Source of the DNA: Nocardioides alkalitolerans
GTDB lineage: Bacteria; Actinomycetota; Actinomycetes; Propionibacteriales; Nocardioidaceae
DNA length: 64,000 bases
Direction: 5' to 3'
Assembly: GCA_038184435.1 (NCBI GenBank)
Contig: CP116227.1
Coordinates: 2,323,501 to 2,387,500, forward strand
A program made the position numbers and the translations under genes. The notes below the pieces were generated by a model, which was given only the letters and a program-made list of their open reading frames with translations, was not told where the DNA came from and did not search any database. The first letter of the stretch is position 1. Every line of letters starts with the position of its first letter. Positions 16,899 to 25,256 of this stretch are shown piece by piece.

Positions 16899-18100
16899 GC
16901 GTCCACCCCGACGGTGCGCAGGTAGGCGCCCCACCGCACGGCGGCGACGTCCGGGTCGCGCAGGAGCCCGGCCGCGTCGGCGAGCTCGAGCACGCGGGCC
17001 AGGTGGACCGCGTCGCGACCGGCGTGGAGACCACCGATCATCGTGGAGCCGCGCTGGTGCCCGTTGAGCCAGGCCAGGAAGGCGATGCCCGTCTTGTAGT
17101 GGAACGTCGGCGCCTCGAACAGGTGGCGCGACAGCGGCAGGGTCGGGGCCATGGCCGCGTCGTACCCCGCCGTGTCGCCGGCGTCGAGCGCCGCCAGGGC
17201 AGCCGACGCGGCCGGCGCGACGGCGGCGAACGCGCCGAGCAGCGCGTCGGAGTGGTGGGTGCCGTCGCCGCGGATGAGCTCGGGGTAGTTGAAGTCGTCG
17301 CCCGTGTAGAGGCGGACGCCTGCGGGCAGCGCCGCGCGCAGGCCGCGCTCGTGCTCGGCCGAGAGGAGGGAGACCTTCACGCCGTCGATCCGGTCCGCGT
17401 GCTCGTGGACGAGCGCGAGGAACGTTGCCGTCGCCTCCGCGACGTCGGTGCTCCCCCAGTAGCCCCGCAGCAGGGGGTCGAAGGCCTCGCCCAGCCAGTG
17501 CAGCACGACGGGCTCCGCGACCTGGCCCAGCACGGCGCCGACCACGTGGGCGTAGTCGTCGGCGTGCCGCGCGACGGCGGCCAGCCGGCGCGACGCCATG
17601 ACGATGACCTGCGACCCGCAGCCCTCGACGAAGGCGACCTGCTCCAGGTACGCCGCGAGCACGTCCTCGAGCGTGGCGAGGTCGTCGCGGTGGTCGGTGC
17701 CGGCGCCCGAGGCGATCCGCGCCCCGACGCTGCGTGCCTGCTCGGCCGATCGCCGTACGAGCTCCTGCGTGCCCGCCCAGTCGAGGCCCATGCCGCGCTG
17801 CGCGGTGTCCATGGCCTCGGCGACGCCGAAGCCGTAGCGGAACAGCTCGTGGCGGAACGCGAGGGTCGCGTCCCAGTCGATGGCGGCCGGCGAACCCGGC
17901 GTGTTGTCGCCGAACGGGTCGGCGGCGACGTGGGCGGCGGCGAACACCTCCCGGGACGCGTAGGCCCCCGGGTGGTCGGTCCACTCCCCCGGCGCGCCGA
18001 GCGTCAGCGGGTCGAGCGAGCCGTCCCGCCGCGGGAGCAGCACACGGGGCCCGCCGGGGCTCGTCGCCCGCTCCGCCGGAGCGACCGCCGTCGTGCTCAC
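16895..18100 (-). CDS. DUF993 family protein (dihydrodipicolinate-synthase-like)
   Basis: 401 residues. The sequence reads like the DUF993 family, whose members are TIM-barrel proteins distantly similar to DHDPS/aldolases: GMGLDWAGTQELVRRS, VEGCGSQVIVMASR, YAHVVGAVLGQVAEPVVLHWLGEAFDP and DGVKVSLLSAEHE, where the Lys is a candidate Schiff-base residue. It may act as an aldolase or lyase on a keto-sugar made by the adjacent oxidoreductase and isomerase. GTG 18100 overlaps the stop of the oxidoreductase gene. The family name is from memory; the reaction is not known to me. Confidence 0.72.
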   Translation of the reverse strand: MSTTAVAPAERATSPGGPRVLLPRRDGSLDPLTLGAPGEWTDHPGAYASREVFAAAHVAADPFGDNTPGSPAAIDWDATLAFRHELFRYGFGVAEAMDTAQRGMGLDWAGTQELVRRSAEQARSVGARIASGAGTDHRDDLATLEDVLAAYLEQVAFVEGCGSQVIVMASRRLAAVARHADDYAHVVGAVLGQVAEPVVLHWLGEAFDPLLRGYWGSTDVAEATATFLALVHEHADRIDGVKVSLLSAEHERGLRAALPAGVRLYTGDDFNYPELIRGDGTHHSDALLGAFAAVAPAASAALAALDAGDTAGYDAAMAPTLPLSRHLFEAPTFHYKTGIAFLAWLNGHQRGSTMIGGLHAGRDAVHLARVLELADAAGLLRDPDVAAVRWGAYLRTVGVDA

Positions 18101-19245
18101 GACGTCCTCGTCTCGAGGACGACGCGCCGGCCCTCGGCCGACGACGTCAGGCCCGCGTCGACGAGCTCGAGCCCGCGGACCGCCGACATGAAGTCCCAGG
18201 CGTGCGGACGGCCGTGGTGCACGTCCGCGAGGTAGGTCTCCCACTGCGCCCGGAAGCCGTTGGAGAACTCCTGGTTGTCGGGCACCTCGTCCCACTGCGC
18301 CCGGAAGTCGAGGTCGGTGGGCAGGTCGGGGTTCCACACGGGCTTCGGGGTGCGTTCGCGCGGCTGGATGCGGCAGCCGAAGAGGCCGGCTACCGCCGAG
18401 CCGTGCGTGCCGTCGACGTGGAGCTCGACGAGCTCCTTGCGCTCGACGCGCGTCGCCCACGAGGAGTTCATCGACACGATCGTGTCGCCGATCTCGAAGA
18501 GCCCGTACGCCGCGTCGTCCGCCGTGGCGTCGTAGCGTCGGCCCTGCTCGTCCCAGCGCTCGGGGATGTGCGTGACGGCCTTGGCCATCACCGCGTCGAC
18601 GCGGCCGAAGAGGTGCTCGAAGACGTAGTTCCAGTGGCAGAACATGTCGAGCACCATGCCGCCGCCGTCCTGGGCGCGGTAGTTCCAGCTCGGGCGCTGC
18701 GCGGGCTGCCAATCGCCCTCGAAGACCCAGTAGCCGAACTCGCCGCGCACCGACAGGACCCGACCGAAGAACCCGCCGTCGATGAGCCGCTTCAGCTTCA
18801 CGAACCCGGGCAGGAAGATCTTGTCGTGCACGACGCCGTTGACGGTGCCGGCAGCCGCACCGGCCTCGGCGATCTCGAGGCCCTCGTCGACGCTCTCCGC
18901 GAGGGGCTTCTCCGTGTAGACGTGCTTGCCGACCGAGAGGGCCTTGAGGATGGCCTTCTTGCGCTCGGAGGTGACCTGGGCGTCGAAGTAGATGGTGGCG
19001 GTGTCGTCGGCCAGCGCCTCGTCGAGGTCGGTGGTCCAGTCGGCGACGCCGTGCTGCGCGGCGAGCGCCTGCAGCTTCTCCGCGCTGCGTCCGACGAGCA
19101 CCGGCTCGACCTGGATGCGGTCCCCGTCGGGGAGGAGCAGCCCACCGTCGTCGCGGATGGCGAGGATGGAGCGGAGGAGGTGCTGCCGGTAGCCCATGCG
19201 GCCGGTGACGCCGTTCATGATGATGCGGCGGGTGTGGACGGTCAT
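18097..19245 (-). CDS. Gfo/Idh/MocA family NAD(P)-dependent oxidoreductase
   Basis: 382 residues. The N-terminal Rossmann region begins RIIMNGVTGRMGYRQ and includes VLVGRSAEKL; the catalytic motif EKPLAE lies near residue 116. The C-terminal sheet domain follows. Members oxidise a sugar or inositol hydroxyl, often at C3. ATG 19245 has a GGAG ribosome site. The gene is 30 bases after the importer ATPase and overlaps the DUF993 gene, so it likely shares the importer's transcript. Confidence 0.88.
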   Translation of the reverse strand: MTVHTRRIIMNGVTGRMGYRQHLLRSILAIRDDGGLLLPDGDRIQVEPVLVGRSAEKLQALAAQHGVADWTTDLDEALADDTATIYFDAQVTSERKKAILKALSVGKHVYTEKPLAESVDEGLEIAEAGAAAGTVNGVVHDKIFLPGFVKLKRLIDGGFFGRVLSVRGEFGYWVFEGDWQPAQRPSWNYRAQDGGGMVLDMFCHWNYVFEHLFGRVDAVMAKAVTHIPERWDEQGRRYDATADDAAYGLFEIGDTIVSMNSSWATRVERKELVELHVDGTHGSAVAGLFGCRIQPRERTPKPVWNPDLPTDLDFRAQWDEVPDNQEFSNGFRAQWETYLADVHHGRPHAWDFMSAVRGLELVDAGLTSSAEGRRVVLETRTS

Positions 19246-19275
19246 GTCGTTCGTTCTCCGATCGGAGCGGGAGGG

Positions 19276-20028
19276 TCAGGGACCGGTGGCGACCGCGGGC
19301 CGTCCGCCGAGGTAGAGCTCGGCGAGGCGCGGGTCGGCCAGCAGGTCAGGGGCGGGCCCCGTGATGTGGACGGTGCCGAGGTCGAGGACGCAGCCGATGT
19401 CGGCGGTCTCGAGGGCGCGGCGGGCGTTCTGCTCGACGATGAGCACGGCGATGCCGGCGTCGCGCATGCGCACGACCTGCTCGAACATCGTGGAGGTGCG
19501 CTTCGGGTCGAGGCCCATGCTGGGCTCGTCGAGCAGCACCACCTTCGGGCTGACCATGAGCGAGCGGGCGAACTCGACCTGCTTCTGCTGGCCTCCCGAC
19601 AGGGCGCCGGCGAGGTCGTTCCAGCGCTCGGCGACGATCGGGAAGAGCGTCTTCACGAAGTCGACGCGTTCCTGCACGAGCGCCTTGTCGCGCACCGTGT
19701 AGGCGCCCAGCCCGACGTTCTCCGCGACGGTCATCTCCTTGAAGACGGAGTGGCCCTGCAGCACGTGGGAGAGGCCGGCCCGGATCATGTCCTGCGGGCC
19801 GTTGCGGGTGACGTCCTGACCGTCGACCAGGATCCGGCCGGACCGGGGCGTGAGCATCCCGCTCGCGACCTTGAGGACGGTGGACTTGCCGGCGCCGTTG
19901 GGACCGACGAGGCATACGATGCTCGCGGCGGGCACCCGCACGGTGAGGCCGCGGAGCACGAGGGCGGCCCGGCCGTAGCCGGCCTCGACGTCGATCAGCT
20001 CGAGCAGCGGGCGGGGGGCGTCAGACAC
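19276..20028 (-). CDS. HAAT-family ABC importer ATPase (LivF-like)
   Basis: Second ATPase of a branched-chain-amino-acid-type importer. Walker A GPNGAGKST, signature LSGGQQKQ, Walker B LLDEPSMGLDP, then IVEQN in place of a typical H-loop His-Asp, as in LivF. About 250 residues. TTG at 20031 and GTG at 20028 are both possible starts; GGAGG lies 6 and 9 bases upstream, respectively. It overlaps the LivG-like gene. Context argues for a sugar-related ligand rather than an amino acid. Confidence 0.88.
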   Translation of the reverse strand: MSDAPRPLLELIDVEAGYGRAALVLRGLTVRVPAASIVCLVGPNGAGKSTVLKVASGMLTPRSGRILVDGQDVTRNGPQDMIRAGLSHVLQGHSVFKEMTVAENVGLGAYTVRDKALVQERVDFVKTLFPIVAERWNDLAGALSGGQQKQVEFARSLMVSPKVVLLDEPSMGLDPKRTSTMFEQVVRMRDAGIAVLIVEQNARRALETADIGCVLDLGTVHITGPAPDLLADPRLAELYLGGRPAVATGP

Positions 20029-20797
20029 CAAGGTAGGCCTCCAGGACTCGGGGGTCGTGCTGGACGACGGAGGGCGGTCCCTCCGCGATGGGGCGACCGC
20101 GGTCGAAGACCACGACGTGGTCGGACAGGCTCATGACCATGTCCATGTTGTGCTCGACGATGACGAAGGTGCGGCCCTCCGCGTTGAGCTCGCGGACCAG
20201 CGTCCCGATGCGCCCGATGAGCGCCGGGTTCACGCCGCCGGCCGGTTCGTCGAGCATGATCGTGTCGGGATCGACCATGAGCACCCCGGCCAGCTCGAGC
20301 AGCTTCTGCTGGCCGTAGGAGATGTCGCGGGCCTCGGACTGCTCGAGGTGGTCGATGCCGACCCGGCGCAGCAGCTCCCGCGCCTTCGCGATGTCGGCGT
20401 CGTTGCGGGAGCCCGCCAGCCGGTGGAGCACCGACGGGGAGCGGACGCCGACGAGCATGTTCTCCAGCACCGTGAGCCGCGGGAAGATGCGGCACAGCTG
20501 GAAGCTGCGTCCGATGCCGGCCGCCGCGATGCGGTGCGGCGGCTTCGCCGTGATGTCGCGGCCCTCGAGGGTCACCGTGCCGGCGTCGGGCTTGATCATG
20601 CCGGTCACGCAGTTGAAGAACGTCGTCTTGCCGGAGCCGTTGGGTCCGATCAGCGCGTTGATCTTGCCGCGGTGGAAGGTGACGTCGGCGCCGTCGATGG
20701 CCCGCACGCCGCCGAAGCTCTTCGTGAGGCCGCGGGTGGCCAGCGAGGGGACGAACGTGCCGGTGGCGTCCGTGGGCCCGGCGGCGGTCTCGGTCAT
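20021..20797 (-). CDS. HAAT-family ABC importer ATPase (LivG-like)
   Basis: 258 residues with Walker A GPNGSGKTT, ISYGQQKLLELAG as signature region, Walker B IMLDEPAGGVNP and VEHNMD, all LivG hallmarks. ATG 20797 has GGAGAAG just upstream and overlaps the LivM-like stop by four bases. The C-terminus VLEAYLGV is typical of LivG. Confidence 0.9.
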   Translation of the reverse strand: MTETAAGPTDATGTFVPSLATRGLTKSFGGVRAIDGADVTFHRGKINALIGPNGSGKTTFFNCVTGMIKPDAGTVTLEGRDITAKPPHRIAAAGIGRSFQLCRIFPRLTVLENMLVGVRSPSVLHRLAGSRNDADIAKARELLRRVGIDHLEQSEARDISYGQQKLLELAGVLMVDPDTIMLDEPAGGVNPALIGRIGTLVRELNAEGRTFVIVEHNMDMVMSLSDHVVVFDRGRPIAEGPPSVVQHDPRVLEAYLGV

Positions 20798-21963
20798 CGC
20801 TTCTCCTCCGTGGACGGGACGGTCTCCAGGTCGCGCTCGTGCGGGGTGGCAACCGGGGTCGCCTCGCTGCGCTCGAGCCGCTGGTTGTGCTCGAGGAGCT
20901 CCTCCGCCGTCATCTCGCGGATGGAGGTGCGCTGGTCGGGGCGGAACCGGTCGACCAGCGACCCGATGGCGGGGAGCACGCCGTCGGGCATGAAGAGCAC
21001 CACGACCGCGAGCAGCAGGCCGAGGGCGACGAGGTGGAACTGCGAGTCGCCGTAGTGCACCTTGAAGAACTCCAGCGAGTAGCCCACGACGACGGCGCCC
21101 AGCACGGGACCGAAGAGGCTCCGGATGCCGCCCAGCAGGCTCATCAGCACCATGTAGGAACCGATGAGGATCGAGAACTGGAAGATCGGGTCGAGGTAGC
21201 CGAACCACAGGGCATAGAGCCCGCCCGCCATCGCCGTCATGAAGGCCGAGATGACGAACACCGTCAGCTTGTAGGCCCCCGTGGGCACGCCGAGCGCCTG
21301 GGCCTTGTCCTCGTCCTCGCGGATGGCCTTGAGCCCCATGCCGAACCGCGACCGGTCGATGGCCCACCACAGCAGGAGCGCGACCGCCACGAAGGCGACG
21401 TGGAGGTAGAAGAACCGCTCGTGCTGCTCGGGGCGGAGCACGTCCTCGCCGAACGGTCGCGGCACCCGCAGGCCCTGGGCGCCCCCGGTGAGCGAGGCCC
21501 ACGACTGGGCCACGAGCAGCAGGATCAGCACGAGGGCGATCGAGACGATGACGAACGAGGCGCCCCGCACCCGCAACGACGCGATGCCGATCGGCACGGC
21601 GAGCACGCCGACGACGACGGCGCCCACGACCAGGGCGACCCAGGGGTTGAGGTCGGCCCGCGTGATGAGGAGCGCGGTGGCGTAGCCGCCGAGACCCGAG
21701 TACGCCGCGTGACCGAGCGAGATGTAGCCGGTGAAGCCGCCGACGAAGTTCCACGAGACCGCGAGGGCGGCATAGCTGGCGATGACGACGCCCACCGACA
21801 GGATGAACGGGTCCGCCGCCAGCGACGGGAACGTCAGGACGAGGACCGCCACCGCCGCCAGCACGACGATGCGCGCGCCGAGGAGGACCCGGTCGAAGGT
21901 GGACCGACCGGAGGTCGTGGTCGCGGCCGGAGCCGCCGAGGTGGTGTCAGAAGCGCTGGGCAA
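20794..21963 (-). CDS. HAAT-family ABC importer permease (LivM-like)
   Basis: 389-residue inner-membrane permease with about nine hydrophobic segments, including GGFTGYISLGHAAYSGLGGY and the coupling segment RFGMGLKAIREDEDKAQALGV. Start is TTG 21963: GGAGG lies 5 bases upstream and no better start is near. It overlaps the LivH-like gene by 17 bases. The C-terminal 60 residues are an unusual charged cytoplasmic tail (EMTAEELLEHNQRLE). Confidence 0.88.
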   Translation of the reverse strand: MPSASDTTSAAPAATTTSGRSTFDRVLLGARIVVLAAVAVLVLTFPSLAADPFILSVGVVIASYAALAVSWNFVGGFTGYISLGHAAYSGLGGYATALLITRADLNPWVALVVGAVVVGVLAVPIGIASLRVRGASFVIVSIALVLILLLVAQSWASLTGGAQGLRVPRPFGEDVLRPEQHERFFYLHVAFVAVALLLWWAIDRSRFGMGLKAIREDEDKAQALGVPTGAYKLTVFVISAFMTAMAGGLYALWFGYLDPIFQFSILIGSYMVLMSLLGGIRSLFGPVLGAVVVGYSLEFFKVHYGDSQFHLVALGLLLAVVVLFMPDGVLPAIGSLVDRFRPDQRTSIREMTAEELLEHNQRLERSEATPVATPHERDLETVPSTEEKR

Positions 21964-22831
21964 GACGACCTCCGAAGAAACCCTGGGGGCGGACGAGGAG
22001 CGTGGCGAAGAGCGCGACGTAGAAGACCGTCTGCGCCCACGTGGTGCCCATCGGGATCTGCAGCAGGCTCTGGCCGACGCCGAGGATGAGGGCGGCGATG
22101 GCGGCGCCCGGGATGCTGCCCAGGCCGCCGACGACGATGATCGCCATCAGAGGTCCGATCCAGTGCCAGTGCAGCGACGGGTAGATGGTCGAGTCCAGCG
22201 CGAGCGCCGTGCCGCCGATGGCGGCGGTGGCGAGCCCGAGCCCGAAGCCGAACCCGGCGATGCGGTCGGTGTTGATGCCGAGCAGGCGGGCGGCCTCCGG
22301 GTGCTGGATCGTCGCGCGCAGCGCCTGGCCGAACCGGGTCACCTTGAGCAGCAGGAAGAGGCCGGCGAGGGCCGCGGCGGCGAGCCCGAAGGCGATCAAC
22401 TTCACCACCGCGACGTGCGCCCCGAGGACCTCGATGCTGGTGCCGGAGTAGCCGAGGTTGATGCGCCGCTGCGTGCCGGAGAAGAAGAAGCCCAGCAGGC
22501 CCTCGATCGTGAGGGCGATCGCGAAGGTGAGGAGCACCGACATCATCGTCAGCGTCGCCGGTCGCAGGCGGGCGACGAGCCCGCGCTGCATGAGGTAGCC
22601 GACGCCGAAGAACAGCGGCACGGTCACGAGCAGGGACAGGAGCGGGTCGAGGCCGGTCTCGCGGTGGAAGAACCACGCGAGGTAGGCCGCCAGGATGAGG
22701 AACGCCGAGTGGGCGATCATCACGACCCGCATCACGCCGAAGTAGAGGGTGAGGCCGGCGGCCAGCAGGGCGTAGAGACCGCCGAGCAGGACGCCGAGGA
22801 TCAGGGTCTGGAGCAGGAGGGATCCGGACAC
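21947..22831 (-). CDS. HAAT-family ABC importer permease (LivH-like)
   Basis: 294 residues, about eight membrane segments. LivH blocks visible: LGGLYALLAAGLTLYFGVMRV at the N-terminus, RFGQALRATIQHPEAARLLGI as coupling helix, and GGLGSIPGAAIAALILGV. GTG 22831 is 7 bases past the stop of the binding-protein gene. Confidence 0.88.
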   Translation of the reverse strand: MSGSLLLQTLILGVLLGGLYALLAAGLTLYFGVMRVVMIAHSAFLILAAYLAWFFHRETGLDPLLSLLVTVPLFFGVGYLMQRGLVARLRPATLTMMSVLLTFAIALTIEGLLGFFFSGTQRRINLGYSGTSIEVLGAHVAVVKLIAFGLAAAALAGLFLLLKVTRFGQALRATIQHPEAARLLGINTDRIAGFGFGLGLATAAIGGTALALDSTIYPSLHWHWIGPLMAIIVVGGLGSIPGAAIAALILGVGQSLLQIPMGTTWAQTVFYVALFATLLVRPQGFFGGRLAQRF

Positions 22832-22838
22832 GCCCGCC

Positions 22839-24089
22839 TCACCACGCCGGCTTCGGGTAGACGAACTCCGCCTCGGCCAGGTCGCCCGGCAGCACGATGC
22901 GGATCTCGCCGTCGACGTACTGCTGGATGAGGTGCGCGCTCTCGGGCCGCCCCTGGGCGTCCCAGCTGAGCGGGCCGACCACGGTCGGGACCTCGTTGTC
23001 GCGCAGCCAGTCGATGAGCTGCTGCTGGCAGTCCGCCGACGGGTCGGCGCAGCCGACGGCCTCCACGGCCGCCGCCACGACCTCGCCGGTGGTCCAGGCG
23101 TTGGCCTCGTCCTCGCTCGGCGCGTGGCCGTGCTTCTCCGTGAAGAACTCGACGAACTCCTGGTTCTCCGCGAACTGCGCCTCGGGCGTGTAGCCGGTCG
23201 GCGAGACGATCCCGTCGACCTTCTCGCCGATGGCGGACGGGAACTCGGGGTTGGTCGGCGCGGTCGAGAACGCCGCCAGGTCGGGCTGGTAGCCGAGCTG
23301 CTGCAGCGCGACGATGAGGTTGACCGCGTCCTGGTACTGCGTGCCACCGACCACGATGTCCGCGTCCGAGTCCGCGATCTGCGCCGCGATGTTGGAGAAG
23401 TCGGTCGTGTTGGGCGGGTAGACCTCGTCGACCACGGTCTCGACCCCGGCCGCGGCGAGCTTGTCCCGCAGGCCGTACGCCGTGCCCTGGGCGAACGGGT
23501 CGTCCATGGTCGCGTAGGCCGCCGTCCGGGGCCGCTGGTCCTCGGGCATCGCGAGGATCTGCTCCGCCAGCAGGTTGTAGTGGTCGTCGGCGACGGCGGG
23601 AGCGGCGTAGAAGAGGTTGTCGAAACCCTGCTCGAACACCTCGTCGGCGGCGCCGGCCGGCTCGACGAACAGGAAGCCGTAGTCCTGCGCGACCTGCGCG
23701 GCCGGGACCACCAGCCGGGTGGAGAACGGGCCGAAGATCAGGTCGGCGCCCTCCTGGTTGATGAGCCGCTCGTAGTCCGAGGCGACGCGGTCGGCGTTCG
23801 ACTGGTCGTCGAGGATCACGAGCCGCACGTCCTTGCCGAGCAGGCCGCCGTTCTCGTTGACGTGCTCCGCCCAGGCCTCGTAGCCCCGCTGCACGCCCTT
23901 GCCGGGCTCGCTGAAGTCGCCGGTGAGCGGCAGGGAGATGCCGATGACGATCTCGTCGTCGTTGTCGTCGCCCGATCCGCTGTCCAGACCGCAGGCGGCG
24001 AGCGTCGACGCCAGTACGACGCAGGTGGCGGCGACCCCGGTGCGCCGCAGGTGCGCGCGGGCGGGTCGCCTCGTCGGTCCAAGCCTCAT
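22839..24089 (-). CDS. HAAT-family ABC importer substrate-binding lipoprotein
   Basis: 416 residues. Signal ends in the lipobox LAAC (Cys33), so it is an extracellular lipoprotein. The body is a type I periplasmic-binding fold (EIVIGISLPLTGDFSEPGKG, DVRLVILDDQSNADRVA, IVSPTGYTPEAQFAENQEF). ATG 24089 with GGAGGG 9 bases upstream is preferred to an upstream in-frame start. It is the first gene of the minus-strand run; the LacI-type palindrome begins 24 bases upstream. The ligand is unknown. Confidence 0.9.
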   Translation of the reverse strand: MRLGPTRRPARAHLRRTGVAATCVVLASTLAACGLDSGSGDDNDDEIVIGISLPLTGDFSEPGKGVQRGYEAWAEHVNENGGLLGKDVRLVILDDQSNADRVASDYERLINQEGADLIFGPFSTRLVVPAAQVAQDYGFLFVEPAGAADEVFEQGFDNLFYAAPAVADDHYNLLAEQILAMPEDQRPRTAAYATMDDPFAQGTAYGLRDKLAAAGVETVVDEVYPPNTTDFSNIAAQIADSDADIVVGGTQYQDAVNLIVALQQLGYQPDLAAFSTAPTNPEFPSAIGEKVDGIVSPTGYTPEAQFAENQEFVEFFTEKHGHAPSEDEANAWTTGEVVAAAVEAVGCADPSADCQQQLIDWLRDNEVPTVVGPLSWDAQGRPESAHLIQQYVDGEIRIVLPGDLAEAEFVYPKPAW

Positions 24090-24112
24090 GGTGGTGAGCC
24101 CTCCGTTGGTGA

Positions 24113-24132
24113 AAGCGCTTACGTAAGCGCTT
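24113..24132. promoter_or_regulatory. LacI-family operator, 20-bp perfect palindrome
   Basis: AAGCGCTTACGTAAGCGCTT reads the same on both strands and joins two AAGCGCTT half-operators typical of LacI/GalR proteins. A third partial copy of the TTACG spacing follows to 24139. It lies between the divergent importer operon and the LacI regulator gene, placed to control both. Confidence 0.85.
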
Positions 24133-24215
24133 ACGGTAAGGTAGGCGGGGCCGGCGGCTTGTGGCAAGGGTCACACCGCAGAATTCTCGGCAGGCACCAC
24201 GAGAGGAGCAGGGCG

Positions 24216-25256
24216 ATGGCGGGCAAGGAGGGCGGGCCACGGCTCATCGACGTCGCGCGGGCCGCGGGCGTCTCGATCGCCACGGCCTCGCGGGCACTGG
24301 CGGGGACACCGGGGGTGCGGCCCGCGGTCGCCGAGGCCGTGCGACGGCGGGCCGACGAGCTCGGCTACGTCGCGAACGTGCACGCCCGCACGCTCGCCGG
24401 GGGCCACAGCCGCACCGTCGGCCTCGTGGTCCACGAGATCGGCGACCCCTACTTCTCCGAGATCGCCAGCGGCCTGCTCTGCCTCGCCGACACGGAGGGC
24501 CTGTCGCTGCAGATCTGCCACACCGGCCGGGACCCCGAGGCCGAGCTGCGCCAGATCCGCACCCTGGTGGCCCACCGGGTCGCCGCGATCGTCGTCGCGG
24601 GATCCGGCTTCGTCGACGCGGCCGTCGAGGAGCCCGCGCGCCGCGAGCTCGAGCGGTACGCCGCGAGCGGCGGCCGCGTCGCCGTCATCGGGCGCCACCA
24701 CCTGGGCGCCGACGCCGTGCTCCCGCCCAACGAGGAGGGGGGCCGGGCCGTCACCGAGCACCTGCTGGCGCTGGGCCACCGGGAGATCGCCGTCATCACC
24801 GGCTCCCCCGTGCTCACCACGGTCGCCGACCGGCTGGCCGGGGTGCACGCGGCGCTCTCCGATGCCGGCCTCGACCCCGCCGCCGTGCCCGTGGTGGAGG
24901 GGCCCTTCACGCGGGACGGCGGTCGCGAGTGCGCCCGGCGGGTGCTCGCCGACCACCCGGGGACCACGGCGATCCTGGCCCTCAACGACGACATGGCGAT
25001 CGGCTGTCTCTCCGTGCTGCGCGAGGCAGGCGTCGCGGTGCCCGAGCGGATGGCCGTCACCGGCTTCGACGACGTGGCCGTCGCCGTCGACCTCAACCCC
25101 TCGCTCACCACGTTCCGCCTGCCGATGGCACAGATGGGCGAGGCCGCCCTCACCCTCGCGCTCAAGGAGCCGACGTCCCGGCCCCGGCGCCACCGCGTGG
25201 CCGGCGAGCTCGTCGTGCGCGGTTCCACCGCGGTCACGGCGCCGGTGACGTCGTGA
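24216..25256 (+). CDS. LacI-family transcriptional regulator
   Basis: 346 residues. N-terminal HTH PRLIDVARAAGVSIATASRA with hinge helix, then a type I periplasmic-binding-like effector domain (TVGLVVHEIGDPYFSEIASG, TAILALNDDMAIGCL, VTGFDDVAVAVDLNPSLTT). ATG 24216 has GGAG upstream. It faces the importer operon across the palindromic operator and is followed by a coupled glycerate kinase gene, so it probably senses an intermediate of the encoded pathway. Confidence 0.93.
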   Translation: MAGKEGGPRLIDVARAAGVSIATASRALAGTPGVRPAVAEAVRRRADELGYVANVHARTLAGGHSRTVGLVVHEIGDPYFSEIASGLLCLADTEGLSLQICHTGRDPEAELRQIRTLVAHRVAAIVVAGSGFVDAAVEEPARRELERYAASGGRVAVIGRHHLGADAVLPPNEEGGRAVTEHLLALGHREIAVITGSPVLTTVADRLAGVHAALSDAGLDPAAVPVVEGPFTRDGGRECARRVLADHPGTTAILALNDDMAIGCLSVLREAGVAVPERMAVTGFDDVAVAVDLNPSLTTFRLPMAQMGEAALTLALKEPTSRPRRHRVAGELVVRGSTAVTAPVTS

